From positions 17,185 through 81,184 of the IMG/VR virus record IMGVR_UViG_3300029908_000015: DNA of 64,000 bases. One strand, given 5' to 3'. The notes beneath the pieces are model-generated. The model was not told the origin of the DNA. It made no database searches and was given only the letters and a program-made list of their open reading frames with translations. This DNA comes from a virus. A program made the translations under genes and the position numbers. How positions within the stretch are numbered: position 1 is the stretch's first letter; the number at the start of each line of letters is the position of its first letter. This document shows positions 40,708-50,400 of the stretch, one piece after another.

Positions 40708-40868
40708 GCTTTTCCGAGTGGTGGATGACAACACCAAGCGAAAGCGATATGCGAAGCCAGTGAACGACAGTGAAACATCTCATCAAATATTATTAAAATT
40801 TTTCACTGTCGTTCACTGGCTTCGCTTACTGGCGCTTTCGCTATGTGCTCTCCACAAGTCCGAAAAGC
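40708..40868. repeat. Long imperfect hairpin, 161 bp
   Basis: Inner arms of 25 bases (40751-40775 and 40801-40825) are perfectly complementary. Further out AGCGAAAGCG (40737-40746) pairs with CGCTTTCGCT (40833-40842), and 40708-40725 pairs with 40851-40868 except for three positions. The loop is AT-rich. It is far GC-richer than the flanks, as in a small inserted repeat element. Confidence 0.85.
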
Positions 40869-40920
40869 GAAAATTTTAAATATTTTTGATGAATTAAAAA
40901 TAAAATTATGGTTATTTTAA

Positions 40921-41367
40921 AGACAAAGACGCTTGGGGCGCCTCCCGTCTCTTTGGAACAACTTCCAAACTAAACTCCAATCCTTCCTATCCCGCTATAT
41001 CATTAAGATCCGGCTCTTCATTTTGGGCTTCCGGGGCTTCATAGGAATTTCAGCGGTTATGCTGTACTGAAATAAGACCGTGCGGTCTATGATTGATCTG
41101 AAAAACACAACGCAATTATTTCAAATGAGTTTAGCAATTTGAAATAACTATATCAGGATTAGGAGCATTACGCTCTCGCCTTTACCTGTCTGTCTTTGTC
41201 ACTTTTCTCAAGCCATGATAGCTATATTGATGGGGGGACCCTCCAGGTAGTACTCTACCAACGACATTGGACACTAGGAGTTGCTGGGTGTTTAAGGCCA
41301 ATAACCTTTGATCTAAATTGTAGGTATTGCTCCATATTTGCTACTCCATAAGTATTTTCCATGATTA
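40921..41367 (-). ncRNA. Candidate structured RNA, about 450 bases
   Basis: No gene in this gap. A perfect promoter (41374-41402) would start a minus-strand RNA near 41367. Along it are hairpins at 41246-41259 (GGTAG/CTACC), 41266-41302 (nested ATTGG/CCAAT and ACAC/GTGT), 41163-41175 (GAGC/GCTC), 41116-41147 (11 bp perfect), 41075-41088 and 41047-41073 (ATTTCAG/CTGAAAT). The end has a terminator-like stem around 40922-40957. A 35-codon frame starts near the 5' end without ribosome site. No match to tmRNA, RNase P or a group I intron was found by eye. Confidence 0.5.
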
Positions 41368-41373
41368 ATATAC

Positions 41374-41402
41374 AATATAACATTGATACGTTAACTTGTC
41401 AA
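41374..41402 (-). promoter_or_regulatory. sigma70 promoter of the candidate RNA
   Basis: TTGACA (41397-41402), 17-base spacer, TATATT (41374-41379). No coding gene with a ribosome site follows for more than 650 bases. Confidence 0.8.
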
Positions 41403-41415
41403 GACATTTTTTATT

Positions 41416-42717
41416 TTATTTGAAAAAATAATTTGCTTCTTCTATCTGTTCAACTGTAGCATTGGGAAAAAATAAATTTCTCATATTTTGAGCCATAGCC
41501 TTAGTTGGTAGATATACAATATTGTTATTATATGCTCCGGTTCTTAAGGAACTACGTAAAAGACCTTGATATGAGTGAGATAGCGTATGATGCATTAAAA
41601 TTTCGTCAGCATCGAATCCGAGATCTACCATTTTTTTCTGGTACGCGGGTGGCCACCTATAAGCACCAGATTCTCCGTAATTATGTGTACCAACATAGGT
41701 GTTTAATCCCTTAACTTCAAACGGCATAAAAATAGGATTTTTAATATGGGTAAATTTATTACCTTTATTATTCTGTAACAAAATTTCGTTATCACCAATT
41801 GAATTTCCAACTAATAGATCGAATAATTCGAAATTGGTAAGAGTTGGTTCTATAAGATTTTTTGAGTTGTAGTAATTTTTACTCCATAGACTAATTTTTT
41901 CGGTCATCCATTTGATAGTAATAGGTTGATCGTGCTTATCAAATCTTTTAGGAATTACAAACTCTTCAATTGCAATGCCTTTTAACTTAAAATAGGCTAT
42001 GATTTTACTACGTTGAATTTCTGCGCCCATTAAATAAATGTTTTCAAAACCTTCAAATATGTTGGTATTTAATTCAGCCCACATTTCGGCTTCGTAATTA
42101 CCAAATTTAAAAGCTGTCAATGATGCAGTATCCGCATATATTTTCATATTGGGATTCAATATCAATTGAATAAATTTTTGGAATGGCGGGTAAATAAAAT
42201 CGTCGCGAAAGCAAAGAGTTTTTAAAAATCGCTGATCTTCTTTTGAGAGACGTTTTCGCTTAATAGACGTGTACCCACCGGCATTTATTTTGCAGGTACT
42301 AATTTTTTCAATATCTGCCATTAGGTCATTACCGAATTCATAACTTGATGCATCGTCCGAATCAAAAGTAATGAAGTCAGTTGGTTCTATTTCTTCATCA
42401 ACAAAAACAGTCCAATTTTTTTTATTCGGAAAATTCAAAATATTCTTAAATGCCGCATGTGTAATAATAAGGACTTCGCATCGTAATGGTATTGTTAGAT
42501 ATGCATTGATTGCCTTAGTAACACCCATACTGTCATTTTCCATATAATTGATAATTTTATATGGGGTATTTCCCAATCGTTTAGCAATTTCGTATTGCAA
42601 ATCGGTTGAGGGGGTTACGAAAAGCACTCGTTTTTTGTTATTAACGAGTTCTTTAGATAAGTTAACAGCAAAATATGTTTTGCCGGCCCCGCACAACGAA
42701 TTAATATATCTTATCAT
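41416..42717 (-). CDS. Superfamily 2-like helicase/ATPase
   Basis: 433 residues. Walker A is CGAGKTYFAVNL at residues 9-20, Walker B appears as TVFVDEE, and a motif VI-like LSHSYQGLLRSSLR lies near residue 395. The ends of the protein match a two-lobe helicase, although the intermediate motifs are weak. Members of such a group often work on RNA or on structured DNA. It has no ribosome site and a consensus promoter six bases from the ATG. Confidence 0.65.
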   Translation of the reverse strand: MIRYINSLCGAGKTYFAVNLSKELVNNKKRVLFVTPSTDLQYEIAKRLGNTPYKIINYMENDSMGVTKAINAYLTIPLRCEVLIITHAAFKNILNFPNKKNWTVFVDEEIEPTDFITFDSDDASSYEFGNDLMADIEKISTCKINAGGYTSIKRKRLSKEDQRFLKTLCFRDDFIYPPFQKFIQLILNPNMKIYADTASLTAFKFGNYEAEMWAELNTNIFEGFENIYLMGAEIQRSKIIAYFKLKGIAIEEFVIPKRFDKHDQPITIKWMTEKISLWSKNYYNSKNLIEPTLTNFELFDLLVGNSIGDNEILLQNNKGNKFTHIKNPIFMPFEVKGLNTYVGTHNYGESGAYRWPPAYQKKMVDLGFDADEILMHHTLSHSYQGLLRSSLRTGAYNNNIVYLPTKAMAQNMRNLFFPNATVEQIEEANYFFK

Positions 42718-42723
42718 CGTTTG

Positions 42724-42752
42724 ATTATAATTGATTTTATGCCGAATGTCAA
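42724..42752 (-). promoter_or_regulatory. Consensus sigma70 promoter, six-base gap to ATG
   Basis: TTGACA (42747-42752), 17-base spacer, TATAAT (42724-42729), then CAAACG and the ATG at 42717. Predicts a leaderless mRNA for the helicase-like gene. Confidence 0.85.
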
Positions 42753-43312
42753 GCTATTAATTCCTTGATAAGTGCATTGAATTTTTCTTCCGCCAAGAAC
42801 ATACATTTTCCAGTAATTAGTATTTCATTACCTGATGTAGTTGCCTTTAACAAATTATCCTGCCTAAATGAATATAACGAAGTAAACTCGTTGGGATCCA
42901 TGTCTATAATTTTAGGTGCGTATTTTGAATATTTGCCCTGATCATAATTCGTATATAAATCTTGCATCGTTTCTGACCATGTGAACTCGAAGTTATTGAA
43001 TGGGAAGGTTATGAAAATTTTTCCATATCTATTTGCCACAGATCTTTTATTTGTGCAGAAAATACTATTCGATCGTAGAGCCTTAAATCCTGCTGCTGAT
43101 AATTTTTCATCAAATATTTTTTGTTGTTTAATAGAAAATGACATTGGGTGCCTATCGGCAACCTTAGAAATAATAAACATATTTTCTAATCGGTGTGATC
43201 CGTGATAAAGAAATTCACCCGAAGATTTGTAGAAATCAACAATTTGAGAGCAAGATTTGCTGATAAATTTTTTAATATTATTGAGGTCTGGAGTAATTTC
43301 AAATTCTCTCAT
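42749..43312 (-). CDS. ADP-ribosyltransferase-like paralogue 7, altered Arg
   Basis: 187 residues. Same family as the cluster at 24750-33657: ALRSNSIFCTN (78-88), ITFPFNNFEFTWS and E-I-L-I-T-G (E163). The first block reads L-Y-H-G, with His37 where the others have the Arg thought to bind NAD, so this copy may have lost or changed activity. The N-terminus is M-R-E-F-E. It follows the tail fibre gene by overlap (TAATG) and should be expressed late. Confidence 0.55.
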   Translation of the reverse strand: MREFEITPDLNNIKKFISKSCSQIVDFYKSSGEFLYHGSHRLENMFIISKVADRHPMSFSIKQQKIFDEKLSAAGFKALRSNSIFCTNKRSVANRYGKIFITFPFNNFEFTWSETMQDLYTNYDQGKYSKYAPKIIDMDPNEFTSLYSFRQDNLLKATTSGNEILITGKCMFLAEEKFNALIKELIA

Positions 43313-45042
43313 TAATATCCTATTGCTATCCAGAACGCAGTTTCCCCACTACCACCGCAAATTATATTAAAATGATCGGAATCTGTTGGCGCTGCCGCCA
43401 TTGGTTGGGGTACTCCTAGTGTTACACGCGGCCCGTTATCGGTAGCAACCATTCCAAAACAAGCATGGGTAAATGGGGTAGTAAAGGGAAAATTTTGTGT
43501 AGTATTATCCACAAGTGACGGAGTCGTACCCCATTGCAAGATTAGGCCACCCGGAAAATATTGATATCCATTGCCGCTAAGAGCATGAGTTAAAAATGAA
43601 TTAAGATTGTAGTTACCCCATGCTGCTAATGCCGAGCCTGCATTTATAAGCGGAGATCCTACAGAAGGTGGCGCTGCCGTAGGTAATGATATTTGGCCCG
43701 CACCTCCTTGATTAATTACCGTAGTTCCTTGAATGTGTAAATCACTTTGCGCAGTAACTAGTGCGTCTAGAGTTGAAACACCATCTACTGAAAGTTGATT
43801 TTGTACCGTAAGAGTGCCATTAACAGTGGTGTCACCAACCGAATCAATTGTTAATAGATTAGTGCTGCCGCCAAAAGTTTGAACTACAAGAGCTTTTGGT
43901 GCGGTCGCGCCGGGCTGTATTGTTACATAACTTGCCGTTTCCGCTCCTGTAATCAGCCCGCCTAGTATAGCAGTACCCAATACAGAAAGATTTTCTGAAA
44001 TTAATAATGATTCACTAATAGCAGCCGAATTTGCTACCGTTAACGGACCAATTATATTTGCACCGGTTGAATTTACATTGCCTGCTATATCAACAGTATC
44101 GTAAACTTCAATATTTTCAACATTTAAAGTATTTGGAATTATTACATTCTCACCCGTGCTATCTAATGTTAGATTAGCAGTAGCGGATAAAATACCATTT
44201 TGATTAAACAATACTTGATTATTACTGCCAGGTACAGTACTATAAAGCGAATTAGCTACAACTAAATTATTTATATACACGGTACCAGTTATATTTGCTA
44301 ATTCTCCTGCAACCAACGTGTTTCCATTAGTAGCATAAAGAACATTGCCATTGTTAACCGATAGTACTGTATTGTCATTAACATCAATAGACATGCGAAG
44401 TTGGTCATTGTCGCCAATTGATATATCGTTGACGTTATAAATTCCGCTGCCGGTAATACCGTGCGTCGGTGAAGTGACAAAATTTATGCCGGGTCTAATA
44501 TTTCCAAACCCTGCTATACCTGGACTAATGAGATTATCTGAAGAGACAATAGCAATAAGATTATCATTAGCATATAATTCTAGATAGATAATATTACTAT
44601 TAGACGCTAATGCAGTTACCACAAATCCTTCTAGCCCGGTGCCTTCACTTCCCGGAGGCCCAATTAAAATCCATTGATTAAGAGTTATATCCCATACAAA
44701 AAGTTGTTTATGTACGGTGTCAAACCATTCGTCACCTTCTAATGGATTTAATGGGGCTACCGCGCCGGTAGTAATAACACTTATTGGTTTGAAAATTGTT
44801 CCATTCCAGAACTTAATGATATTAGAAACGCTATCGAACCAAAATTGTCCTATGAATGGATTTGGGGGAGGGGTAGAGTTTGCAAAATTTTCAGTTATTC
44901 TAACTAAATCTTCATTTAAGACCGTACCGAAACCTGGATATTTTTTTCCGATAAGAGTAAGGCCGCCATAAGCAGATACCATTTGAGAATCGGGGACGTT
45001 TGTTAAAATATTTCCATTAGTTAAATTTACTTTATATCCCAT
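43312..45042 (-). CDS. Tail fibre protein with gp53-like C-terminal domain
   Basis: 576 residues. The N-terminus, with LTLIGKKYPGFGTVLNE and GQFWFDS, is of a type seen in baseplate-attached fibres of many T4-like marine phages. The middle is a beta-repeat shaft with many V-x-N-x-L elements. The C-terminal 85 residues, with FPGGLILQWGT and FPFTTPFTHAC, look like the gp53-like fibre tip domain. AAGGAAT precedes the ATG. Confidence 0.75.
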   Translation of the reverse strand: MGYKVNLTNGNILTNVPDSQMVSAYGGLTLIGKKYPGFGTVLNEDLVRITENFANSTPPPNPFIGQFWFDSVSNIIKFWNGTIFKPISVITTGAVAPLNPLEGDEWFDTVHKQLFVWDITLNQWILIGPPGSEGTGLEGFVVTALASNSNIIYLELYANDNLIAIVSSDNLISPGIAGFGNIRPGINFVTSPTHGITGSGIYNVNDISIGDNDQLRMSIDVNDNTVLSVNNGNVLYATNGNTLVAGELANITGTVYINNLVVANSLYSTVPGSNNQVLFNQNGILSATANLTLDSTGENVIIPNTLNVENIEVYDTVDIAGNVNSTGANIIGPLTVANSAAISESLLISENLSVLGTAILGGLITGAETASYVTIQPGATAPKALVVQTFGGSTNLLTIDSVGDTTVNGTLTVQNQLSVDGVSTLDALVTAQSDLHIQGTTVINQGGAGQISLPTAAPPSVGSPLINAGSALAAWGNYNLNSFLTHALSGNGYQYFPGGLILQWGTTPSLVDNTTQNFPFTTPFTHACFGMVATDNGPRVTLGVPQPMAAAPTDSDHFNIICGGSGETAFWIAIGY

Positions 45043-45051
45043 TAGTATTCC

Positions 45052-45660
45052 TTATGCCGCGAGTGAAGATAGTGTTGATATACGAATCGTATAAGTTATG
45101 TTAAGCAGACGATTAGCGCTTTTTAAAACGGGGGTAAAGATTACATGTGTTAACAATTGCCCGGAACTACTAACGATTCCCATTTCGTCAAATGCATATT
45201 GGCTATTAATATTATTTGAATTATCAAATGCTATTTGATTAGCCGGCTCACCGTAATTTAACATACATGATATTACCATATCTGTATATGCTTTCCCGGG
45301 AACATGGTCGTACGTAATATTATTATCTGTTGAATCGGTATCGGCTGAAAAATTATTGTTTATTATTTTGCTATACGTTTGATTATATAATGCTGCGGCT
45401 GTGCCAATAGTGTTTGGAGGATTATAGGTTATAATACCCGAACTGCTAACCGTTGTTCCGCCATTGCCGAACGCTAATGAATACACAAATCCAGTTTGAC
45501 TATAGGTAGAAGCATTAAGCGGCCCACTTATGAGACTTTGTACAATAGCGACAGACATTGTTTCAAAGTTAATAGAATTTGACTTGTCAACTAAAATTTC
45601 TTTGGTTATTGGGTCGATAATTTTAAGATGACCGCTTAAAATAATATTTTCGTTTTCCAT
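45052..45660 (-). CDS. Tail/baseplate structural protein
   Basis: 202 residues, mostly beta, with a G-H-L-K-I-I-D-P start and a Gly/Thr/Ser-rich middle. Similar proteins occur next to large baseplate genes in marine myoviruses; no precise family. ATG follows directly on the stop of the 42-residue gene upstream. Confidence 0.6.
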   Translation of the reverse strand: MENENIILSGHLKIIDPITKEILVDKSNSINFETMSVAIVQSLISGPLNASTYSQTGFVYSLAFGNGGTTVSSSGIITYNPPNTIGTAAALYNQTYSKIINNNFSADTDSTDNNITYDHVPGKAYTDMVISCMLNYGEPANQIAFDNSNNINSQYAFDEMGIVSSSGQLLTHVIFTPVLKSANRLLNITYTIRISTLSSLAA

Positions 45661-45789
45661 TTATACTCTCTGGTTAATGCATATTTTACTATTTGTTAGT
45701 ATTATATTGCCGTTGTCTTTTTTTTCGATTATAATTATCTTAAGGTGTTCAACCGCAGTAATAATCGGAATTTCATTTGGCTTCATCAT
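45661..45789 (-). CDS. Small protein, 42 residues
   Basis: Short gene read directly from the minus strand: double ATG at 45784-45789, TAA at 45661-45663 touching the next start. Residues form a short strand-helix pattern with EHLKIIIIEKKD. A late-type motif GGCATAAATA is one base before the ATG. Its coverage of the whole gap between two structural genes supports it as real. Confidence 0.55.
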   Translation of the reverse strand: MMKPNEIPIITAVEHLKIIIIEKKDNGNIILTNSKICINQRV

Positions 45790-45790
45790 A

Positions 45791-45797
45791 TATTTAT
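45791..45797 (-). promoter_or_regulatory. Late-type promoter motif (CATAAATA)
   Basis: GGCATAAATAT immediately before the double ATG of the 42-residue gene. It lies in the last codons of the preceding gene. Confidence 0.5.
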
Positions 45798-47410
45798 GCC
45801 GGGATAAATGCACCTTGTGAAAGCAAAAATGTCGAAATTGCAGAATTTGAATTAGCTAATGGAACATTAGCCGAATCATACCACGAGGTTGAACCCGGAT
45901 TCGCGGTAACTTGTTGGGTGAACGATGCCACCACGATTTGTGAATTAGCTAAATGAACATTTGGTATACCTGTGCCGGAAGTGCCGCGCATTAATCCCGA
46001 TAAAATATTACTTGTTCGATTAATATATAGATAAGTTATACATTCGCCATTTATAAAAACTTGCCCTCGAAGATTAGCCGCTAATACGGGAGTTATAAAT
46101 TGATTGGTATTTTGAACAGATATAGTTGAATCAGTTGAATTAAGATTGGCAGTTAATGTGGATACCGCATTTGCTCCTAGGCTATAATACGTAACGTCGC
46201 CAGTTAAAGTAATAACTACATTACTATTTGCCGGTATATCAGACGGCAAAACTAAATTATTATTTTTAATGGACCAGCTAGCCGATGGAAGACTTATTCC
46301 ATCGATTTGTATAGTAGCTGAGTCATTATCTAATGTACTCCATGGCACTTTATAGATAAAGGAATTTGCTGTAGTAAATTGATAAGAATCGAATGGGCCA
46401 ATCGAAATGCTATCTTTGAAAATTCTATAGCCTAATAATAAGGCATTTGCGTTAAAATAAGGATTAGCTATATTAGAAATTGGAGCAGAGATATTTGATA
46501 TATTTGAACTTAAATATGAACAGTTTGCATTTTGAAAAACATCGATCTCTAGAGTATCAAAAATTTGTCCCTCTATTCGTTCTTCGGGAGCATGACTAGT
46601 CATGCTATCTACAAATCCTCCACCGTAAATATTAATATCTTGCGCTCGGGTACCTAAAGTAGTATCCGTTGATAGACTATAAATAGAATTTTGCTCGTTT
46701 AAAGTTACTACATGCCGCGCAACCCCTTTTGTTACTCGAATATCACCGAATTTTCCTAATAATGGATTTTCCCCATTTTTGTTGGCGCCAATAGTTAATA
46801 GCGCCGGACCATTGGTCCGATTAAGTACCTGATACGGGGGTATCGAATTTGTTATTAATTGATCGGGAATACTAATTAATGCGGTAGCAGCGTTACCTTG
46901 TAATACTCCGTCTAAGAATAAATAACATTTGCTGTCTTTACGTTCAACACTAACAAAATGGGTAGTAGTTTCAGAAACTTGATTCCCTAGTATTGAAAAT
47001 AATATCTCGCAGGCCTCTACTAGAACAGTTCCAGATACGATTACATCGCTAGACAATGTTACATTTCCATTAATAAAAGTATATTGATCGGTAGCTAATA
47101 ATGTGCCGTTATAAAATATTTTAATATTACTGGCTTCGGCTCCTGGTAATTGGAAAAAATTGTTGCCGCTCGAAAGAATTATTGGCCAGCTACTTTGAAG
47201 GGCATATGTATTAATATTTCCATTTTCCAATAATGTAACGAATCTAGTTTTTTTGTATAAATCGGTAGCCGAGGATTCATTATTAGTAATTTCGAATAAT
47301 GTTTGCGCCCCAATGTGGCTAAAGGTCTCGACGAAAAATTCTATCGTGAAATCTTGATAACCAAAATTATAATCGCTATCGCCTATCGCTCTTGCGTATC
47401 CGTTGCCCAC
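45794..47410 (-). CDS. Tail protein with LamG/concanavalin-like domain
   Basis: 538 residues, GTG start with AAGAGG upstream. The N-terminal 240 residues show a LamG-like fold pattern: NFGYQDFTIEFFVET, HFVSVERKDSKCYLFLDG and F-G-D-I-R-V-T-K. Such domains bind carbohydrates and often belong to receptor-binding parts. The rest is beta-rich. It follows the 1659-residue protein by eight bases in the same late unit. Confidence 0.7.
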   Translation of the reverse strand: MGNGYARAIGDSDYNFGYQDFTIEFFVETFSHIGAQTLFEITNNESSATDLYKKTRFVTLLENGNINTYALQSSWPIILSSGNNFFQLPGAEASNIKIFYNGTLLATDQYTFINGNVTLSSDVIVSGTVLVEACEILFSILGNQVSETTTHFVSVERKDSKCYLFLDGVLQGNAATALISIPDQLITNSIPPYQVLNRTNGPALLTIGANKNGENPLLGKFGDIRVTKGVARHVVTLNEQNSIYSLSTDTTLGTRAQDINIYGGGFVDSMTSHAPEERIEGQIFDTLEIDVFQNANCSYLSSNISNISAPISNIANPYFNANALLLGYRIFKDSISIGPFDSYQFTTANSFIYKVPWSTLDNDSATIQIDGISLPSASWSIKNNNLVLPSDIPANSNVVITLTGDVTYYSLGANAVSTLTANLNSTDSTISVQNTNQFITPVLAANLRGQVFINGECITYLYINRTSNILSGLMRGTSGTGIPNVHLANSQIVVASFTQQVTANPGSTSWYDSANVPLANSNSAISTFLLSQGAFIPA

Positions 47411-47418
47411 TGTTCCTC

Positions 47419-50400
47419 TTATTGATTCAAAGTTAATGCCATTATTAAGCTGTTTTGTGGTTGTATATTAGTATTTAATAGAGAAGAATCTATTTTAAGA
47501 TTCGACCCATAATTGACTAACTCTAATTGTTTTTGATTCCAGGATAAATCGTTAATATATGTTACTGAATTAACCGCTTCGAAAGTAATAGTTGGACTAG
47601 CCTCGTTATTTAACGATTCAAATCCATAAATTATTGGAGTGTATGGTAAATTAAAATATGGATCTCCTGCTAAATTTCTAGGGAATGGCTGATTTGGAAT
47701 AGGAATTATTATTGTTCCCGGCGTATATCTAGTAATGCCTGTCGTCCATCGTAATTCATCGAGGTATCCAGAAAAAATATTTGCACCTGAAATTTCAGCT
47801 CCTATAGTTAGACTTGAATCCGAAAAAATTGGTAACCCAATATTTGCGACAGATTCGTTTAACATTCCATTAAAATATATATAAAGATTATTGCCGTTGC
47901 CCTGTACAGTAATATAAGTCCAGTCATTGATAGTTACTGGGAGAAGACTAGATATGAATGCATTACTTGTGTTTTCACCAAAGCAAATATAATTTGCACT
48001 ATTTTTATAAATAACCATCCCATTATTACTAGAATTATTTAACCGGGTATCAATCAACGTCATAATATTTGAATTGATATTTGAAAAGTTACAGAAAAAT
48101 TCAATAGTAAAAATATTGGAAGTATTTCCTAAATCATTTATATCAGGACTTGCTTGATTTGCCGTTATATACTGGGATGATGCGCCCCCAAAATACCCGG
48201 ACGAATTTCCAAACCTAGCATTGACCATAGATAATCCTGTATTAGTTATAAGATTTGGATGCCATGCAACATTAAGAGATGTAAACTCAGAATCGTCATC
48301 TATATCATATAGAGATCCGGTTGGAATTGAGTACGTTTGAACCATGTCTCCGCCATTAACAAAAACACCTGGATACTCCACGTTATTCATTAATAGTCGC
48401 GCCTGATTTGCAAACATATTATTTGTTGGTTCATATAATGCTGTAATTCTATTCATTGCCGTTGATTCAGCAATAGAATTATTATTTGCTATATTTCTTT
48501 GGAAATTAACACTAAATGTCGCGCCGTAACCAATAGAATTCACGGTAATATCAGTCGTTAACACATTTGCGATGTTGGACGGAAAAGAAGTATAATATTC
48601 GTCTTCTGCGGGTACTAATGAAAAAGTTGATATAGAATTATTATGTGAACTATCAATCGATGTAACTAATATAGTTGCACTATTTGAATATGTTCCTCCT
48701 TCCAAGTTTAATAGGTCAAATACTTTATAATGCTGTCCGGAGTTAACTAGCTCAACATTAGCAACTGAAAAAATTGCACCTTCAACGAAAGCGCTATTGG
48801 CGGTATCATATAAGACCGAGCTAACAGGATAAGAAACATTCGCATCTAGATATTCGATGGAAGAACTTACACGATCAAAGCGCAATGTCGTATCTATTGA
48901 CCTAATAAGACTACTATTGTTAATGTAATTATTGTTCCATGCTGAATAAACTGGTAATTGTAAGGTTACTGGATCCGAACTAACAGATCCGTCTGGGGTT
49001 CTAATAAACCCGTTAACGGTATCTATTACAGGAAGGAAGGGAATAGTTATATTTCCGTTGGAATATACAGGAATATTATTACCATTTATATAGGTATACG
49101 CGGTATTAAACGGTATTCCGTTATAATTTGGTCCCAGTACGTATGGATAAGTTGGTACATTATTGTTATCAACTGTAATAAAATATGCATAAATTCCGTT
49201 TGGATATTCCGGGGTAACACATTGACGACCATTATTTTCGTCTAATGTACCTAAATTAGCAACATAATTAAAATCTTGAATATATTTGCCGGAAGGCGCC
49301 GAATAAATTGCTAACTGCAAGCCGTTAACAATAGGTTGCCCACTCGCATCTAATCTAGGGATTAATGACAACTCATAACTACTAGTATTTTTAATTATTC
49401 CCCCGGTGCCATTGGCATTTGCAAATCCGTATGGGCCATAAATTGGACTACCGTCCCATGCATATCCTATTATTGGGCTATGAGAAGAAGAATTTTTAGT
49501 GTATAACAAATACGGATCCGAAAAATATTGAAAAACACCATTTTCATTTGGATAACCGGCACCGGGGTCTAGACCATCTTGTATTGCTTCCCATACCGAA
49601 TTTATTGTTAATGTTTGTTGATTTGCTATATTTCCTAGTTGATAGAGTGTTTCGTTTTCACCACTGTTGGAGCTATAAAATGGAATTCCATTTGTAGCTA
49701 ATGCCTCTGGCCCGTTAACATTAATAATAGTGGTAAATGTAGTATTGGCGGTTTGAATACTTTGTGGAAAGCCAAAGGACCAATTTTGCGGTTCTACCGC
49801 GGTTTCATCATCTACCTGAGGAAAGTTAGTTGCATAATTTGGTAACCCATTACTTGTAACATAAAAAGAGGTTGCGTCTGCGAAGACGCCGGTTATATTT
49901 GAAAACTGGCTTAGTTGTAACAGACCATTTGGTCGTACGTTATTAGTATATTCTAGAACAATATTTGCATAATTATTATCGTATTGTGCAGGTAAATCAA
50001 AATCTGATATTCCTATATTTGCATAATCGTCAGATGTGTATGTATCATTGAATTGACGTATTCGAGTATGGAATGGAGTAGTCTCTTGAATAAAATTTTC
50101 TATTGTTGATTGATTGTCTGGCTCATAATTTCCTTGAATATTAAGACTACGATTTGTATAATTCACAGATACGAAACTAGTTTTAAATAACCAATCAAGA
50201 TTTTTATTTTCAGACATAATATATTGGATAACCGCATAAAATGCCCGATCGGCAGCCTTAGTAAGATCATCGTTTCCAACTAAAATCATGTCGTTAAGAA
50301 TGCTGGTTATCATTCTAATTTCGAGATATGGATCATTATCAAATGGTTCCGCGTCAAAGGAAGACACATCAAACCCAATGCCAGAAGAAATAAAATCATA

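Noticed and set aside
40689-40778. N-terminal extension of the 171-residue protein
   Set aside because: The extra residues are encoded inside the 161-bp hairpin, and only the ATG at 40688 has a ribosome site.
41240-41270. tRNA-like piece (GTTGGTAGAG) on the minus strand
   Set aside because: No acceptor stem, anticodon arm or T-loop could be assembled around it.
41260-41364. 35-codon frame starting near 41364 after the strong promoter
   Set aside because: No ribosome site and it runs through stems of the candidate RNA; kept only as a remark.
40921-41367. tmRNA or RNase P RNA
   Set aside because: None of the conserved elements of these RNAs was found on either strand.
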